Origin: Ceriagrion tenellum | Lineage: Eukaryota > Arthropoda > Insecta > Odonata > Coenagrionidae | Length of the DNA: 64,000 nt | Direction of reading: 5' to 3' | Assembly: GCA_963169105.1 (NCBI GenBank) | Contig: OY720633.1 | Location: forward strand, 159,913,780 to 159,977,779 | Part shown: positions 10,029 to 22,981 of the stretch, in pieces | Numbering within the stretch: the first letter of the stretch is position 1 | Layout: the number at the start of each line of letters is the position of its first letter | Translations under genes and position numbers: made by a program | Notes under the pieces: model-generated | Told to the model about the DNA's origin: nothing | Databases searched by the model: none | Seen by the model: the letters and a program-made list of their open reading frames with translations, nothing else

Positions 10029-11039
10029 CTGGGAAGCGTGTCTTGCAGCATCCTGCACCCTTCGCGCGTGCCGCTCTTTAGGAGTTTCGTTAGATCGGTG
10101 GAGGGCATGTCTTTGAGCATCCAAGTCTAATCTTTGTATTTTTTCTCGCGAGAGCTCATTTTCTCGCAAAGAATACATTCCTCTTGCTTGAAAATGTTTT
10201 TCCGAAAAGTTACTCTTTTATCTATTAGGCATGTTGGTGGATATATTTTTCAGTCCAAGTAAGGATAACACAGCGGCGAGTTAGAGTCTTGAATAGGCAC
10301 CTCGATGATTGAGTGAATATATGTTATCCGCACCTTAACAATTTTAAACATACATAAATAACTCGTAACGTTTATAATGTGGAAATTGGTCTAAAAACAG
10401 TTCGCAAACGTAATGAGAGGCAGACGGTTCCACTACGTGTAATACATCTGACTGAGTATTAAACGATAATTTACAACGCTGTGCTTGTTGTAGCAACAGA
10501 GGCATTATTACCATTCCTATTCGCTGCACGTAAGTATCTTGCACCTTTAATCACGAGTTTAGTCTATTTAATTCCTACATGTGTGTCGTTTTCTACGTAA
10601 GTCTTCTCTCATATACATGCAGTGCCCCTGTGAGAGCTACTTTGAGGATAAAGATTGATGAGTATCCTTGTTGTAAATATGCATAGAATTTATCAATTAC
10701 CCCCAGAAGCTATCCATCATGGGGTCCTCGGGACTCTGGGCCCTTCTCATACAAATTTTCAATCTACGTGCTCACATGGGCCTACAGAAAAACGTGATAT
10801 TTTAATGCTAGAGGCGTGAATAACCTTTCAAAATCACATCACTGGTTGCCAAGGAAATTTGCTATTGTTGATTTCAGAAAGAAAAGTGAGATTTTTCAGC
10901 TATAAAATGATTTTCAGACCAACACGAGGCGTAAAAGAAAATCTATTGAAAGAATTAAAAACTGCATTTATTTATCCGTCTGACAAAAACATTTCAGCCC
11001 TCTATCTTGAGTGAAAGTACTTATATAAAGCAAAAAATA
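10029..11039. other. Non-coding DNA
   Basis: Possibly upstream parts of the Helitron, but no further Helitron protein motif could be recognised on the minus strand. Confidence 0.35.
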
Positions 11040-11235
11040 AAACCACTGCACCGAACCCATTGCTTAGCGTGGACCACCAGGAGACCCTGAGGGTTTACTT
11101 AAATAGCCTATTTTACGACCAGATATATTTTATATCTACATGCTAAATTTCAGCTCAATCGGTCCAGTAGTTTTTGCGTGATGGAGCAATATACAGACAG
11201 AAACCATTACATTTTTATATATTAGTAAGGATTTT
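11040..11235 (+). mobile_element. 3' tail of a non-LTR retrotransposon or related SINE
   Basis: The run AATTTCAGCTCAATCGGTCC-AGTAGTTTTTGCGTGATG-GAGCAATATACAGACAG-...-TTTTTATATATTAGTAAGGA matches a 3'-terminal pattern common in insect LINEs and the SINEs that share their tails (aaatttca-tcaatcggt-cagtagtttt-gtgat-...-acagacag-...-tatattagta). No ORF2 sequence was recognised just upstream, so this is a 5'-truncated copy. Confidence 0.6.
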
Positions 11236-11717
11236 AACTTTTTTTGTGTATTTCATGCGTCTTGCAGTCTATGCTTTTAAGCATACAGTTGGGGGCGTTG
11301 GGCATAGGTTTTTGGAGCCACGGGGGCTTTGGCTCGAAAAAGTTTGGGAAATGTTGCTGCTCTAAACCAACGAAATTCCATCATTTTACTATTTAAAAAA
11401 AACTTTCATTCAACTACATTCTATATCTCCAGCTAAGGAGCATCTATTCTCAAAAATTCTTTCCTTGTTATTTAAGCCACTTTATATTCCCTATTGATTA
11501 GTTTTGAGAATTACGGTAGATATAAAGGGAATTGCGTCATCAAACTATCCTGACAACCCAAGTAATAAACCTATTAGTTATCCCTGCTCTTTCCTTGATT
11601 TCCTTCCTTTGGATAGCTCGACGGAATGGACGAATTTGCTGATGTAAAGCAACATTATCCACCATCTGAACGAAATATCAGCCAAGTAACTCTTTAAACA
11701 TACATGACCACTTACTG

Positions 11718-12251
11718 CTCAATTTTACCACAGCGTCACCGGGAATGCGGATTATTGCTCATTTAAATAAATAAATATATGTAAGGAATGCACGTTGAAG
11801 AAGTAAATTCATGCTGCTTTCTCGTAAGTAATTAATGGAAACCATCGTGAACTTGAAAAATTAGAGCGTAAGCCCGTGAGCCTTAAAGGGACATCGGGGT
11901 TAACAAAGATGGTGGACAGACCACGCCCACTTTAAAGCCTCTAGGATTGGCCACACTAGCTAGCGACCACTCCATCTACCTCAATGGTTAAGAGCATTGA
12001 GGTAGATTGAGGGGGCACTTGTTATGCCGGCCAATTCTAGCTGAAGCCAGTCCGCCATCTTCGTTTACCCTCATTTTCCTGTACATCTTGCGGGCTAGCG
12101 CACTAATTTTGCAATTTAACCCTGTTTACATTGATAACGTACTAGAAATCAGCATTCACTTACTTCTTAAATATGTATTCTCCTTACATTTGTTTAATTT
12201 AAAAAAAGTTTAATCACCCGCATTCCCGATGAAAACTATTGTAAAATCGAG
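11718..12251. repeat. ~530-bp near-palindromic fold-back element
   Basis: The left arm (11,718-11,986) and right arm (11,995-12,251) are reverse complements at roughly 70-75% identity with small indels, meeting at an eight-base loop (11,987-11,994). The innermost 13 bp are perfect: ATCTACCTCAATG / CATTGAGGTAGAT. Shared landmarks include CGGGAATGCGG, ATGTAAGGA, GAAGTAA-x-x-x-x-ATGCTG, AAATTAG-x-GCG-x-x-AGCCCG and AAAGATGG-x-GGAC. The pairing may extend a further 15-20 bases outward. No transposase. A fold-back/MITE-type element is most likely. Confidence 0.85.
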
Positions 12252-12539
12252 TTGTGTCCATTGCACTAAGCAGCCAATATATATATTTCAAGATTTACTT
12301 GCCTTGAATTTCAAACAGTTGGTTTATATTTTTTCTATACATCCATTAATTCATTAATTCTGTCGTGCTATTCATTGGAAGGAAAGGAGAGAGCAGGGTT
12401 AAACAATCCGGTTGCTATTTCGGTCGTCAGGCTTCAGTTTGATGATGTAGTGCCCTCTCTATCTTTCTCAATGGTTATGAGCCTTTATTCTTGTGTATCC
12501 ATATGAGCCTCGGCTTCAACAGTACTGTCGGTTTATTTA
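12252..12539. other. Non-coding DNA
   Basis: Nothing recognised between the palindrome and the next repeat pair. Confidence 0.4.
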
Positions 12540-12540
12540 A

Positions 12541-12632
12541 GTTCGTAATCACCGAAACTTGACGAAAAAATGAAACGTTTTTTGGTCCTTGTTGCGAGAC
12601 TTTTTCCGGCATCCAGAATCTTTATGATGTCG
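12541..12632 (+). repeat. Direct repeat, copy 1
   Basis: Matches 12,974-13,062: ACGAAAAAATGA-x-AC, GAGACTTTTTC vs TAGACTTTTTC, GGCATCCAGAAT. About 75% identical over ~85 bases. A 67-codon plus frame and a 68-codon minus frame cross it, but the second copy does not preserve either, so neither is taken as coding. Confidence 0.65.
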
Positions 12633-12973
12633 GGGGGATGTTCACCAAAAACGTGTTTCGGAGCGATTTTTCTTAATTTTTTTACTTTTTTGCGTTTTGT
12701 GATTTTTACAACCTTGTACGACCAGTATTTTCTAATCAAATGTTCAAAAAAAGACAGCCAGCGGATAAAATGACCTCAGTACGCCTATTTCTTTATGGGA
12801 AGAGATTTTGCAGGCAGACTCACAGTCAGAGAAACTTTGGATTTTATATTTATTCATTTTTTAAAAATATTAATGGAATGATGTTAATTTGTTTTGATAA
12901 TATTTAGCTTTTAAGGATTTGAATTAACATTTGTTATTGAAATTGCGACTTACTCATAAAGTCAATCGAATTT

Positions 12974-13062
12974 ATTTATTGGAACTTTACGAAAAAATGA
13001 GACATGTCTTTTGGGCCTTATTTCTAGACTTTTTCTGGCATCCAGAATTTTATCGATCATGA
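12974..13062 (+). repeat. Direct repeat, copy 2
   Basis: Partner of 12,541-12,632. Its GGCATCCAGAAT block lies near 13,038-13,049. Confidence 0.65.
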
Positions 13063-15526
13063 TTTATGGGTAAGATATGATGAATATAATTTAACATGAT
13101 TGATTACAGCATAAACTTGAAAAAACTTCCTGAAATGTCCATAACTTCCATAGTCGAGAGTTATTCTTGCGCTGGATCGAGGACCTGAGGACTCTTGTTG
13201 AAACACTAATTAGGTACTTGTGCGAACTTACGTGTTATAACACGTTCCATTAATAGAATCGATTATTGTGCTTTCCATTTAGAAATGAGTTTGTGCGCAC
13301 ATAGAGACAATGTTTTAAACTATCAGCAAACACTTATTTCCATTAGGCATTACCTTTGTGAATAAAATGAATGTTCGCTGATTAAGAAATAGTGAAATGG
13401 ATTTGCACTCGCAATATGAATTCAGCTACACGTGGAACAACACTGCGACCTGCCTAATACATTTCGTTGCCAAGGTGATAACGTATTTTCAAATCCTACC
13501 AAATCTTATCCCTACGGAAATGAAAAACTTAAGCATGTATGTTGCCATAATTTTCATAAAATAACAGTTTAGTTTGATAAGCTAGGAGATCGTGCCAGGT
13601 TGTGATCATAATTTGGTAGAAACTTCGGATTATTCCTTTGTATCTTCACTGAATTACATCAACTATGTTTCTCTATATTAGTTATCCATTAAACTTAGCA
13701 ATTATTAGTCTTCAATTGGATGTCAAGACTGTACACATGCTTAATTACCCATAGCTTTATTAAGCGCAACTGTATCCATCGACCTGAGACATGCTAAGAG
13801 AGGTATCTCTGATATACTCATGTAAAACAAGGTGTACTACCATTCAAGATATATAACGATGTATTACTATTGTAAGTTAATTTGAATAGTTCCAAATGAC
13901 GTTATTCGACCTACCATAAATATGTCATTCATGATAAAACAAGTTACTATGCCGGTTCGAAAGAAAGTTGTCAGCGGCGATTAACAGATTAAATTCCACT
14001 AAATGTTAATTTAATATGGTTTTTGGCGATTTTCGCGTAATTTTCTACTTGGCTGGGTTCTAATTACACAGTCTGTAGAAATACCGAGATAATTAAGTCA
14101 TATCGGTCCGTTGCAAGTACTACATAATACTCGTCCGTTAAAAACCACTACTTTATCAGGTTGTGCCCACGCCTATGTTGAACAGCTTGGTATGAAGTGA
14201 TTTTCTCAGATAATCAGAATATCCTTCACTTATTTCCGTTTTGCAAACAAAATTATATTATTTGTACTTGTCGGTTCTTGTTCGTTTTTGCATGTTCATC
14301 CTATCCATAATGTTTTCCGAAAACATGCTTTAAACTTTCCTGATCTTTCGCTTAACTTCTTTCAAACTAACTTACAAAATGGGAAAGAAAATAGTTTCTC
14401 TACACATCACATTCCCGTACTTCTTTTTTTGAATTAGGGAACTTTCATGAGAAAAGTTATGAAAGAGGAAGAAGAATTCTGGTAAAAAAAAATATTTTCG
14501 ATCGATGAATAATGTGCGGACGACCGATTTCTCAGAGATGTGAGACCGAAGGAGAGATATTAAAATAGGGTCAAGACTTGTTAAAAAAGAATGAGTACCA
14601 TTCCTGAAAGTGAATGGATGTTAAAGTGGGTAAGAGGAACGTGTGATACTTCAAGAGCAAACGGGAAGCAAGGAAAGGTCGCATGAGAAGTATCCCACCG
14701 AGAAGAAAGTGAGCTACGGTAGAAGCTCGTATTTGGAGTCGTTTTGCCGCTCAGAAGGTGGATTAAATATTACTGAGCCGAATTTGTTAAGAATGAGAAG
14801 GAAATCCTATCCATTGATAGCTTAAGCACTTAATGTTAGTAGGCTTTCACACGTTTTCTCCGGTAACCGACTAAACTTCCTGATTTACCGATAGAATATT
14901 ATGGTAAATATTCTGTGTCGGGTGTTAAATCACAAACGCAGCAATCGGCTGCAAGGCAGCGTTTGGAGGAGCTGAGGGAAATCGCAATGGGTTGGAAAGG
15001 GGATGCGCAAAATTCCAGAGGCCTAATCTTAATAGTTAGACTTGGGAAATGTTTTGAGGGCATTTATTGAGAAAAATTTTTTCAAGAAAAAACCTGGGAA
15101 AGACTGCAACCGCCATAAAACTTTGATTGTTGTAGTTCTATATCGATTCTTTTATCATAGTACCTCGTTTTATAGCTCTTACTTGTGATATATAATCCAA
15201 ATCAAAGTGTAAATCGGAGTTTTTATGTTGTGAAATTCTAATACTTTGTCGCCGGCACAAAAGCTATATAGTCGATTAGCTGTAATTTGAATTATCAGAG
15301 TACTTCAAAAATTGATTGAAGAGCAATGATATGAATAATCAGCTCATAAAGGAGAGAGATAATTTTGGAGCCAAATTGTAGCAAAGAGAATCACTTAAAT
15401 GCGTGGAGGAAAGATTGAAGGCAACCTTCCGGTAGGAGACAACCTGCCAGATAAATTAATTTTTCTCAAATCAAGTGAATGATACTCGAATTGACCAAAA
15501 AAATTACTTTGTTAACTCCACTAGAG
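13063..15526. other. Non-coding DNA, nothing recognised
   Basis: About 2.4 kb of AT-rich sequence with only short chance frames. No repeat or RNA signal could be supported. Confidence 0.4.
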
Positions 15527-15604
15527 GTTTATTGGCACGACCCGGGTTTCGACACTTCGTGTCATCTTCAGGTGCAAATACAAATTCAGTCATAGTATTT
15601 ATAC
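15527..15604 (-). ncRNA. Hammerhead ribozyme candidate with flanking TATA-like and AATAAA signals
   Basis: Minus strand, in order: stem I 5' strand GCAC (15,575-15,572); CUGAAGA core (15,571-15,565); one extra U (15,564); stem II GACAC-GAA-GUGUC (15,563-15,551, five perfect pairs); GAAA (15,550-15,547); C-CCGG-G-U as a two-base-pair stem III with a four-base loop; C17 (15,539); stem I 3' strand GUGC (15,538-15,535), pairing perfectly with GCAC. After a one-base mismatch stem I can gain three more pairs. All invariant hammerhead core bases are present; the only deviation is the U between A9 and stem II. Predicted cleavage is between 15,539 and 15,538. TATAAATA lies about 25 bases upstream and AATAAA just downstream. 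The layout fits ribozymes known from Penelope-like retroelements. Confidence 0.65.
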
Positions 15605-15609
15605 AAGTT

Positions 15610-15890
15610 CATGGTAGGTGAGGGGAAGAATTAGGCAGAGGGAGGGGGTTGAGGTGGGAGTTGGGTGGAGTAAGGGAGGCGGGCGTGGGGGAGGTTAAGC
15701 GCTTGGAGGTGGGGAAGGGTTATTTCGGGGGGAGGGGAGCGGAAGGAGTCATGGTTTGTGTTTTGGGAAAACTCCGCTAGGATCTTCACTGTTGAAGGTT
15801 TGGCTAGGGTATGGAGTGAGTGAGGTGAGGTGATAGGGTGAGGAGTAGCGTTCACATTTACACAATACATAAAGGTCGTTCTGCTGCAGA
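15610..15890 (-). other. Strand-asymmetric G-rich/C-rich tract upstream of the ribozyme
   Basis: The plus strand is strongly G-rich (GGGAGGGGG-type runs), so the minus strand is C-rich. The 87-codon minus frame here (15,631-15,894) is proline/serine/histidine-rich low complexity and is not taken as a gene. It may be the body of the element that carries the ribozyme. Confidence 0.3.
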
Positions 15891-17229
15891 TCAATTAAAG
15901 AGCAATTAAAGGTTCAAAGTTGCATTGGAAGTGCTGGATAAAGGATATCTTTATTTAACTTAATTCTAATTTCTTCTACTCCTGTCGAGTTTGAACTTAC
16001 CATTGAAATGTATGTTTACAGTAAGTCAGAGGTGAAATGAGGGAAATAAAGATTTTCATTGTTGAATTCTTTGACAGTGCTATTAAAGACATGATCGGGT
16101 TCTTCCTCGTCTATACCATCGGACGGAGCAGAACTATTCAGAAAAAAATTATAAAGTTCATGAAGGGGAAAATTAATATTGTTGAGTTCATTAAGTGAGT
16201 ATACGAGGCCTATTCATTTGATTTATTGCCAAATAGAACGAAAATCGCTCCTATTTGTTAGACCTGAATGAAAATTGTTTACTTTTTCATCCTATTGAAT
16301 CTGTTGAATCCTATTGAATTTTCATCCAAATGAATTTGTTTCACCTTATTTCGACTGGCCTTATACTTGTAGTATTTCCGAGCAGCCGTAGTCTGAAGTC
16401 CCTGCATTAAAGATCTCTGTCATTCATGGTCTATTTAACTTCTCGAGAGAGCCAGGAAGCTGGAAGACTTAGAATGATATTCTACGAATTAAATCCAGAG
16501 TCGATGGGACTTGGGTGAGTGATATTTTTGAACTTTTTGGTTCAAAAATATCTTGCATTCCTCAAATTAGAATTTTACCTATTTTTTAAAGTAGATGTAC
16601 AATGCATATGCTTTTATTACTCCACAACGCGTGTATTCCAGCTAGCGTACGTCCTCTAAACCTGATTCCATCTCCGCCATCATGATATTAATCAGATTTA
16701 AATTGCTCATTAAAAAGAGAGAGGAGTTTATATTTTACAGTTAGATTATGTGTGTAGCAATAGCCCGTTGTGATTTGCCTATAAGGGAAAAATGAATCGG
16801 ATTACATGAAATATTTTTAATCTATTAATGTATCACCTTTTCTTTGATGTTTATAATCACTGATCCTTTCTGATAATTATTGTATATCTTATGGCATTTC
16901 TCTAAATTTCCGATGAAGTTACAAATGTTTTAAATGAGTGTCCATTTCCTCCAGCATATAACGTTTCATCCACCAGCGTATTAAAATCTATGTCTAAATG
17001 TAATAGGATCAGCAGTTTACTGCAATGTATTATTTTTTTCGTCTGTGATGCCAGTCACTCTTTTTTCCGCCAATCCTTATGGAAATTGTTTTATTTCCTG
17101 GTGCCAAGGATATCAGCCATCCGAGTCGATGCTCTCAGAGTTTCATTAGCGGGCACTAAACGTCTTCCGCTTTATGATTGCCATTCGCTGAAACCTTATC
17201 GCTTCTTAATTTACAAAGATAATATTGTT
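15891..17229. other. Non-coding DNA
   Basis: AT-rich; no gene or repeat recognised. Confidence 0.4.
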
Positions 17230-17830
17230 CTGCTCTCGCCTCCAAATCTTCCTTCCCTCATCCCCAAGGACTCTTACCGCCTCGGTTCCCCCCATCCGAT
17301 GCGTATCTCCCGAGCCGTCTGTCAGCGCCGCGGTTCCCTGACACAACACGCCTCTCGCCCCACCCCCTCCCCATAGTTCCCGCCCCCTCCTGCCCACACC
17401 GCCCCCGACGCCGCCGCCCCGCCTTCAGTGCAGTTGGACTCCTTCCAGTCCGTCCGCTTACTAGTCCTCGGCGAATCCAGGACGTGGCGATGGGATCACT
17501 ATCGCGCAGCCCGTGTCGTGGGATTCCCGTCATCCGTTCTGCCTTTTCGCGTCGCGGAACATAGTTGCATGCGTTGCGATGGTGTGAGGACGTATCGTAT
17601 TTTAATCTTCCTCGTGGAATTTGGCAATCACAGATCGGCGATTTCGTCCGCGTGGCCCATTTAAGGCATAAGGAACCACTTAGGAAAGCTCACATCCGCT
17701 CAGCAGGCAAAAAAGTTGCCCAATATCGACACCTTTTGCCGTGCGGAATGTGCTCGCCACTTCCGTACGAGCGATCAAGTTTACAAAATTTCCGTCTTCC
17801 TGTGAGGCACTCGATCGTGTAGTTTTATCT
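17230..17830 (+). promoter_or_regulatory. CpG-rich patch with an initiator-like sequence, promoter candidate
   Basis: A C-rich run (CCCCACCCCCTCCCC, then CCGCCGCCCCG) is followed by TTCAGTGCAGTTGG at 17,424-17,437, a TCAGT-type arthropod initiator, and then about 400 bases rich in CpG. Several overlapping frames of 63-128 codons on both strands are what GC-rich DNA produces; none resembles a protein family. No TATA or clear DPE lies at the expected distance. Likely promoter/first-exon or enhancer DNA. Confidence 0.4.
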
Positions 17831-20800
17831 TGCATTCCTCCATTGTCCCATGTAAGATATGGCGACTGGACTAAGATTTTGAAATAATTCAATAAAGGTA
17901 TTTGAATCACTGCGTTTGATTCTTTTTTATTTGCTGTTCGGGAGAATAATGCTGTAGTAGGCTTGTAATAAAATCGTATCAAAAGTAAAGGACGCGAAGA
18001 ATCTCGAAAAGAATAATAAGTAAATCATAAATCTCGGAAATTTGAATAATTAGCAAATCAGGTGGTCTACCTGACTTGGTTATCATAATTTACACTCCAC
18101 TTTTGTTCCCCTCCGTTTACATTTTTCTAGAGTGTTAAACCCAAGCAAAGTAGAATTAAATTAAAAACGTTCTCGTGAACTGTCGTAGAACAAGTGAAGA
18201 GCAACATCATGTGTAAAAAGTTATCACGATGAGCTGAGCCGCATGACTGGATTCTGAAGTTTGTTAGCTGAGGAATCTGTGACATAGTGAAGGAAAAAAT
18301 ATGGATTGAATCTTTTTAGCTCGAAGTGTACTATTTTCCGACTCAACTAAAACCAGCGTAGTATAAGTAGAATCGATCATAAGTCTATGCATAGCAAATT
18401 TATTTAAAACATCATTTTTCTACGAGTCAATATGTGATAATGCATGTACTGAGTCTTTTCTAAAACAACCATCACAAGTTGTAAATGTACTCTTTTTGGT
18501 GCATGTGTTCAATGGATTATTTTTATTGTTAATATCTAACTCTGCATGATTTTGTTTTCTGAATTAATTAGTATTCCGTAGTATCAATTAATTAGTGCTA
18601 CTATTGAAATTATAGAGAGAAGTCTCACTGAAGAGATACAATAAATTGCAAACAGTGAGCGATCGTGCACACACAATGAGCACCATCTGATGAGCCTGTA
18701 GTGGCTCAGTTGGACTCCAAGGCAAAATGTAAGATCTTAAGCAAAATATACCCTTTAATGTAATGCAAACTTTAATTAAATTGCATTTTATACCCCAAAC
18801 CAAAAATTTCATTAGTATGTACACCCGTGTAGTTCATGCGAGTACATTCGTTTACTAAGCACTCTCTTTAGATTTTTTTTATACATGCGTTGTCGTCCGG
18901 ACTGATTTTTATTCCGCGCTTAGCGGACATATGAGCAGGCGGGAGTCGGCATTAATCGGGGATGAGAATAGCCTACCTGGAATTACCACTTGTAGCACAC
19001 CTTTTAGATCACTTGCACGGTCTTTCGTACTTGAAAGCGCACTTAGCGGCAGAAGTAGGGTAACGTAGTCTCTTTAAACAAAGAATAGAAGATAATAGAA
19101 AGCTCGATCATGGAACGCGTAGTGCTGTTGTTGACTTCTTTATATACAACTTCTTGGTTTAAGAAAGGGAAAGTTATTCTGCTGTGCATTAGCCGCTCCC
19201 TAAATGGAAACATAAATGAGCGGACTGAGTTGCCAAACCTCTCTATTTCACCCCCTTGAACCGAATCTTCAAAATATCAACCAGTGCTTTTTGTGCCTTA
19301 GAGACCCCGAGTTTTTTTAATGTTGGAATCGGATTGCCGGAAATGAGGGTGAACTAATTCACAGGAATAGATTGAAAAGTTCCTTTAAAGGAGAGTTCAT
19401 CGGTTGACGAGAATAGATTAAAATTTGTATATTTTCATAAAATATTTTACAATAATTGGTATTATTTTATCATGTCACCCGTTCCTGTAACCTGACGAGT
19501 TTATTCTTTACTAGTTTTTACATATTTCATGTAGCGTTTATTGATAGAGGTTGATTACGCACATTTGTCCATCAAAGTGTCGCGAGCTGACTGGAATTTT
19601 ACCGAGTTTGAATAAGGTGTTTTAAATATCAATTTTTAGCAGCAGAACTCGCTAGTTATTCCTAACTGCAGTATTTATCTCAAACAAAGGCTTTATGATT
19701 ATTTTTTCGATTCTTTCCTTGATGTAGTCTTCATTCCATCGCATGATTAATCAGTTTAAAAAAATCTTGTTATGAATCTATGAAAATTCCTCTCATGTTA
19801 AAATAAAATGATGAATCAAAGAATGTGCTTCTAGTAGATATGTCTGTACAGGTTTCAGTTCATAGCGCCACATCATTGGTTTTGACGGCATCGATAGATT
19901 ATAGTATAGTTTATATAAAGTTGAGTACAGAGTAAGTAGTCGATGGTATGATGCAGTATTCACCTTTGAATAATATAGTGGGTTGATTGTCTCTGGTGGA
20001 AACAATTTCGCCCTTTAAAATTATCCTTGGAAGTGTTAGATATGTAATCGAAGGCATTAACAGAATTTCGTGGTTGATGCGTCTAGAACAAATGTATTTC
20101 ATAACTACAATGCTTATCTATACTTTAAAGAATGTAAAAATTGTTTGATTTATCCAAAACCATTCCTTTAGCATCATTTTCGGGACTCGTGTGAAATTTT
20201 TACAGAAGTAATTATCATCATAGTTGCTGAAAGTATTTGGTGGGAATCATTCTACGTGGTATAGAAGTGCAATCGCATTTCGTCTCATACCTTTGGGAAT
20301 TTGCTCATGGATGAAAAATAATTTCATGTGTATTTTGTATCCGCTGTTTGTTAATAATCAACATTTTGAAACTTTAAGGAACGAGTTTTATGAGCACCCA
20401 GTGAGCCTATTCTTATGTTTTTCGCCACTGTTTCTGTAGTAAGCTTGTTTGATGTACTCCAGTAAATCACCTCATTGTACATTTCCTCTCACAGGTTGTC
20501 ACCCATGCTTATCATGACCTTTTAAAGTTTTTATTGTGGGCGTGTAATGTTTCACAATGGCCCAAGAAGACTTTACCATATGAAAGCACCGAGGTTCCCA
20601 TTTCCCGTCTTCAATTGTAAAACTACTTTCTCTGAATTCGTTCGAGTCTCGTGAGCCCTAGTCGAATATCTTAATGTGTATGCTGTGATCTTAATTTTTC
20701 AGTCTTAAATCATGGGCTGTTTCCACGTTCAGCGCTTGTAATCTTTTGCCCTTTTTCAGGAAATATTTTCCTCTGCTCGTCCTTGAATTCTTTCTACCTA

Positions 20801-22981
20801 TCCATCATTAGATTTTAACGAGTTTTTAATTACTTCGTCAGAAATATAAACAAGGTTTCATTTAGAATTGAAATCCATCTTATTTCTGGTGAAATAATTA
20901 AAGCTGTAACCAAAGAGTTTTTGCATGATGATTCCTCTATGGAGAATATTGCTTGGGTGCAGGCTAAAGGGTTGCATAATCACAGAAATCCTTGGCGTTG
21001 GTTCAAATTTTCAGAGCTTTTTCTTGTGAAAAAGTCATTTGTTCATCCACTGCTAGTACCTCCACTGCTAGACTTAGATACATTTAGTGGTAATAAATAA
21101 ATGAAGTAGTATTCAAGAAAAGATTGACTATTATTACAGTCTGTCCTTTGCTATTTTCTTAATTTGTACTAAAATCCCTTTTTTTATAACTTGTAGCTCT
21201 TTAGACATAATTAATTCTCTGTCATTTTACCGAGTGAAACATGATCTGTGATGGTAGCTGTTACTGGTTATTGTCCATGCAATATGTGACATGTGAACCG
21301 ATGCTTCTCAGAAATACGGTAGATTCTTTGGGTAGAATAGGGTAAATTTGGCTTTCCATATTAAAAAAATGATCGTTCTGATTTTCTTCCGGCTGTTGGG
21401 AGCTTAACCGTTCGTACTTTGTGATCTTGTTTCCCATTCATAAGGAGCTCAACATCAGAGGCGACGATTTAGGCTGAGAGGAAATCTTGGCGTTGATTAC
21501 TGAAACTAAAATACTCGACGAACCCAAGGTCTCATTAAAAAACTGGATGCAAGCCCGTAACTCTACCCGAGAGGTAGAGAGAGTGAGAGAGTGATTGGAG
21601 ATTATCCTTCTCCAAATGATTCAAAGGGCAGTGAAGTTGATTTTTTACTTTTCTTTATCGACATTTTCGGAATACTATTGGTTTCATTTCCTCTTTTGAA
21701 AGACGATTTGGGGAAGAATCTTTGTGAGCGCTTCCTTCTTCCAGTCCACTGTACCACTCGCGCATCACTGGCCTTTCAAAGAAAGAAAGTGGAAATAATA
21801 TTTTGTTCTGATAATCGCTGAAATTATGTTCTGATGGCGTTCCGCGGTGCCGATCGCTTTCCTTGAAAACAACTTCCGCAAGTTCAGTAGGAAAATAGAA
21901 ATTCATCCATCTGTGATAAAACGTGGGTCCTTGAATGCTCTCAGTTTTTTTTAAATCATCATTTGGGGTTTAAATCTTGTATTGTCAAGCATCATAAGAT
22001 AGCAGATTATTTAATCAGAGAACCAAATAGTTCTATTAAACATGTGTAATTCATCTGGCATTGATTAATATAAGACGATTTAGTTTTTTAGAGATGGCTG
22101 ACTCTTTAAATTTCGTAAAAATACCGTAGGAATCTGTAGTTATGATTTTTTAGTAAAAAAATATTTTCTCTGCGTATGTCTGAAAATTAGCCGTTGACTG
22201 TTTCATAAATTGCCCATTAGGAAGGGTTGTCCCCTTCTTGCTTTTATAGGAATATTTTGGAGACGTAATGAAAAATTGCTGGTATTTTGTGATAATTTAT
22301 GTTACATTATCTGATTAACGTCTTAACACGAGTCAATAGGTGGAAATTTTGATGAATTTTGCTTGGTTAAAAATATCGTCTGATTTCAGGGTAATTATAT
22401 TTAACATCTCGTACCTACTTGAAGCTTTATTCCCTTTGCTGTACATGGTATCTTACCTTGTTACACCCTCATTTAAGTCCTTCTGGCATACGTACAAATA
22501 TTGTTCTTTTTAATGCCAGGAAAACATCATTTTGAAAAGTGACCATCCATATTGTAACAAATAAAGATGCTGGGTGAGTACCCTCTCCATTTTGCTGTCC
22601 TCTACTCTCTGTTGCAAATCATTTGAATGCTCATGTGTGTTACGTCGCACTGACTTAGGCCTGCAAGGTTTTTAAATGTGCTGATGACTTAAAATAAGCT
22701 TAAAAACCTTTTTTAACGTCCTAAACATGGATGACAAGCTTGGAAAAGTTTTCGGTGAATTACCCAAGGCTTGTTTCGCCTTTTTGATGGATTCATGTCG
22801 GGAGGCGATGAAATCAAGGGAGTACCTACAATATACATCCTGAATGAAATGCTTGAATAGACATTAGTACCAGGCTGAGAGCGAACTGCCTTTTTTGTGC
22901 GGAAAATCATGTGCGATGATATGAACTGTTTTTTAAGGTTCAGGTTGCTTTATGATTCCTTGAATATACATATTATAATCA
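17831..22981. other. Long AT-rich non-coding stretch
   Basis: About 5 kb without a supported gene, repeat pair or RNA. Chance frames up to 100 codons were inspected and show no family resemblance. Confidence 0.35.

Noticed and set aside
11974..12007. let-7 precursor
   Set aside because: Only the eight-base TGAGGTAG seed matches; the following bases and the hairpin size do not. The hairpin is the centre of a 530-bp palindrome.
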